The position numbers were made by a program, and so were the translations under genes. Source: a virus. From it: a stretch of DNA of 51,456 bases. Positions 50,302-51,456 of the stretch are shown in pieces. The stretch is from positions 1-51,456 of the IMG/VR virus record IMGVR_UViG_3300004448_000321. One strand, given 5' to 3'. Below the pieces are notes generated by a model that searched no databases, had not been told where the DNA came from, and worked only from the letters and a program-made list of their open reading frames with translations. Numbering within the stretch: position 1 is the first letter of the stretch; each line of letters opens with the position of its first letter.

Positions 50302-50654
50302 TCTTCTTCTTTGTTTATGATTTGAATTAATTCTCCTTTAGCCATAAGATCTATTATTTCTTCCAGGTCTTCCCTTTGTTTAGTAGAAAAGTGTATTACT
50401 TTATCTTCTATACTATCCAAAAATAAGGAATCTGATATTTCTTTGTCTATTTCTTTTAATAATTGTTCGGGAAGTCGATGCCTAATATTATCAATAATCC
50501 ATTTACACTTGTTGGCATAAATAAGCATTATTTGCTTTGCCCCATACTCATATCCGCTTGCTACATCTTCAAAATATTGCATTGCAATTTTAGTGTGGTG
50601 CATTCCTTTTAGTAAGGAATAGTTTTCATCTGTTAATTTTTCTTTGTAGATCAT
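50298..50654 (-). CDS. Hypothetical helical protein (118 aa)
   Basis: Starts MIYKEKLTDENYSLLKGMHH; helices with a GYEYGAKQIMLIYANKCKWI stretch and LPEQLLKEIDKEISDSLFLD. Acidic end (ELIQIINKEEE). Likely a soluble helical bundle; the LPEQ is spelled with a GTTCGGGAA copy. Coupled by ATGA to the next gene. Function unknown. Confidence 0.6.
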   Translation of the reverse strand: MIYKEKLTDENYSLLKGMHHTKIAMQYFEDVASGYEYGAKQIMLIYANKCKWIIDNIRHRLPEQLLKEIDKEISDSLFLDSIEDKVIHFSTKQREDLEEIIDLMAKGELIQIINKEEE

Positions 50655-50698
50655 TGTCTTTGTTTTAATTGTTCTCTATAAAATGGCACAAAACTCAT
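50651..50698 (-). CDS. 15-residue mini-frame ending FYREQLKQRQ
   Basis: MSFVPFYREQLKQRQ, ending by ATGA overlap with the 118-residue gene. Its tail matches the WYREQLK tag of neighbouring genes, so it may be the remnant C-terminus of a deleted tag-bearing gene, or a leader peptide. Very short. Confidence 0.3.
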   Translation of the reverse strand: MSFVPFYREQLKQRQ

Positions 50699-50724
50699 TT
50701 TACTGCCAAGTTATAGTTTTTGTT

Positions 50725-50838
50725 TTAGTTATTTATAATATATAAAAGTATAACTCCAATTAATGAAATTATTCCTAATATAATCATCATTAAGCATCCT
50801 TCTTTACGTTTTTCTTTATTTAGTGGTAAATCTCTCAT
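50725..50838 (-). CDS. 37-residue membrane peptide
   Basis: MRDLPLNKEKRKEGCLMMII then LGIISLIGVILLYIINN: a basic, polar start and one membrane helix to the end. The ATG overlaps the upstream stop (ATGA). It could be an antiholin-type or host-membrane factor; unknown. Confidence 0.5.
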   Translation of the reverse strand: MRDLPLNKEKRKEGCLMMIILGIISLIGVILLYIINN

Positions 50839-51269
50839 AATTTTAATTTTAATTGTTCTCTATACCATTGAGCTCCAGTTATATATGCAGCCATTTGTCC
50901 AAAATCAGTTATATTATATTCTCGCATACTTTTCTTTATTTCTTCATCTGATATTTCTTGTTGGGGAAGTTGTTCCTTTAGTTCTTTTTCTTTTTTCATA
51001 AAATCAATTATTTCTTTTGTCAAGCTATCACTTCCCTTACTTACATTATATAATTTTCTGTAATTCTCCATTGAATTAATAAACCAAAAAATATGTTCAA
51101 CTTCTATTCTTAATCTTCTTAAATCATGCATTCTACTTTCAAACATTGAATAATTAAAAGGTTGTGTTATACATATTTTATCAAGTTCTTTTATAATTTC
51201 TTGTATTTCTTCTTTTCTTGTTTTTTCTACACTTTTCCAATGTTCTATGCATTTTTCTATTGATGTCAT
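50835..51269 (-). CDS. Coiled-coil protein with LPQQEISDEEI and GAQWYREQLK modules
   Basis: 144 residues. The first 100 are helical (IEKCIEHWKSVEKTRKEEIQ; RRLRIEVEHIFWFINSMENY), then EQLPQQEISDEEIKKSMREY and the tail ITGAQWYREQLKLKL. The middle linker and tail are shared with the truncated gene upstream and, in part, with the rightward gene at 5494-5760. Probably a family of small proteins with a common C-terminal interaction tag and variable heads. Confidence 0.65.
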   Translation of the reverse strand: MTSIEKCIEHWKSVEKTRKEEIQEIIKELDKICITQPFNYSMFESRMHDLRRLRIEVEHIFWFINSMENYRKLYNVSKGSDSLTKEIIDFMKKEKELKEQLPQQEISDEEIKKSMREYNITDFGQMAAYITGAQWYREQLKLKL

Positions 51270-51271
51270 AA

Positions 51272-51456
51272 TTAATCTTTTTTAGGTTGTTTAATTTGTT
51301 CTCTATACCATTTAACTCCATAGAAAAAACCTTCTAATTTATTTTTTACATCATTATTTATCATCCCTTTCTCAACATCAGAGTCGTTTAAACTTTTTAT
51401 AAATTTCAAAGCACCTTCGTCTATTTCTTCATCTGATATTTCTTGTTGGGGAAGTT
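51272..51456 (-). CDS. Partial gene of the WYREQIK tag family (cut by window end)
   Basis: The visible 61 codons read LPQQEISDEEIDEGALKFIK ... GFFYGVKWYREQIKQPKKD then stop. The start lies beyond 51456. The same LPQQEISDEEI linker as the next gene is encoded at the very edge with a GTTGGGGAA copy (51445-51453). It ends just before the start of the 144-residue gene, so the two are adjacent paralogues. Confidence 0.65.
   Translation of the reverse strand, partial: LPQQEISDEEIDEGALKFIKSLNDSDVEKGMINNDVKNKLEGFFYGVKWYREQIKQPKKD

Larger units (their letters stand above)
1315..51453. repeat. Dispersed GT(CA/TG/TC/TA)GGGAA word family, about 50 copies
   Basis: GTCAGGGAA: 1315, 1500, 2538, 3840, 6011, 6678, 23330, 42253; reversed at 7996, 9294, 10400, 11325, 13480, 14148, 33058, 34851, 35556, 37102. 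GTTGGGGAA: 4226, 6476, 7642, 14118, 30913, 34649, 36766, 50052, 50960, 51445; reversed at 23153, 25643, 31034, 48047. GTTCGGGAA: 7032, 18412, 23185, 26098, 31165, 45575, 46855, 48213, 50465; reversed at 35484. GTTAGGGAA: 13443, 23684, 27584, 42229, 47682; reversed at 11869, 30644, 48690. Found within genes and in gaps, both orientations. Hand count; some copies may be missed. Confidence 0.7.

Noticed and set aside
1315-51453. Strand bias of the GGGAA word (as for Chi or KOPS sites)
   Set aside because: A rough tally gives similar numbers in both orientations over the window, so no polarity is claimed.
1-51456. CRISPR array, insertion sequence or integrase/attachment site
   Set aside because: No evenly spaced direct repeats with unique spacers, no transposase- or recombinase-like frame, and no tRNA-based att repeat were seen.
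1-51456. Complete circular or terminally redundant genome
   Set aside because: The start and end sequences do not match, the last gene is cut, and replication genes are missing.

Overview
The window is a fragment of a tailed double-stranded DNA phage of a Bacteroidota host, most likely a Flavobacteriia-like one. The evidence is low G+C, start codons preceded by A-rich leaders instead of Shine-Dalgarno sites, Bacteroidetes-type promoter boxes (TAnnTTTG), and Bacteroidota-phage-style structural genes. There is no tape-measure gene or contractile-tail set. Instead there is a 3,422-residue internal virion protein beside two smaller internal-protein candidates, so a short-tailed (podovirus-like) particle is the best guess. 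No polymerase, primase, helicase or integrase is present, so the replication region must lie outside. The right end cuts a gene.

Layout. (1) 1-350: non-coding head with two near-identical promoter repeats, a structured leader and a tRNA-like minihelix. (2) 351-5760, rightward: about eighteen very small genes, none of known function, several exported or membrane-bound. Most start with the same short leader (ACTAAAATTTAAAGCCATG-like). Two further tRNA-like minihelices and three terminators lie between them. (3) 5799-5825: a strong terminator where the two transcription directions meet. (4) 5824-49316, leftward: GH24 endolysin, probable one-piece spanin, a DEDDy-type exonuclease, two holin candidates, tail fibres, an unassigned structural protein, a beta-rich virion protein, major capsid protein, scaffold, portal, large terminase, a ferritin, the giant polyvalent virion protein, two internal proteins, a 1,448-residue tail protein, a second fibre cluster, connector-type proteins, and GroES-like proteins. 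(5) 49317-49394: a divergent control region between an HTH regulator and a MazG-like small gene. (6) 49639-51456, leftward: small accessory genes, the last one cut by the window edge.

Working together: the right two thirds is a virion-assembly and lysis block read leftward with many ATGA or TAATG overlaps, so translation is probably coupled. The left arm looks like an early or host-interaction block.

Two signals go beyond ordinary annotation. First, a nine-base family GT(CA/TG/TC/TA)GGGAA occurs about fifty times by hand count, in both orientations, inside and between genes. It is far commoner than base composition predicts, and two identical peptide repeats in one fibre differ in whether their codons carry it. 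Second, three RNA elements in the first 2.1 kb share one fold: a 7-bp acceptor-like stem, a 10-12 nt linker, and a 5-6 bp arm with a 7-nt loop. Two of the three have a perfect tRNA T-loop.
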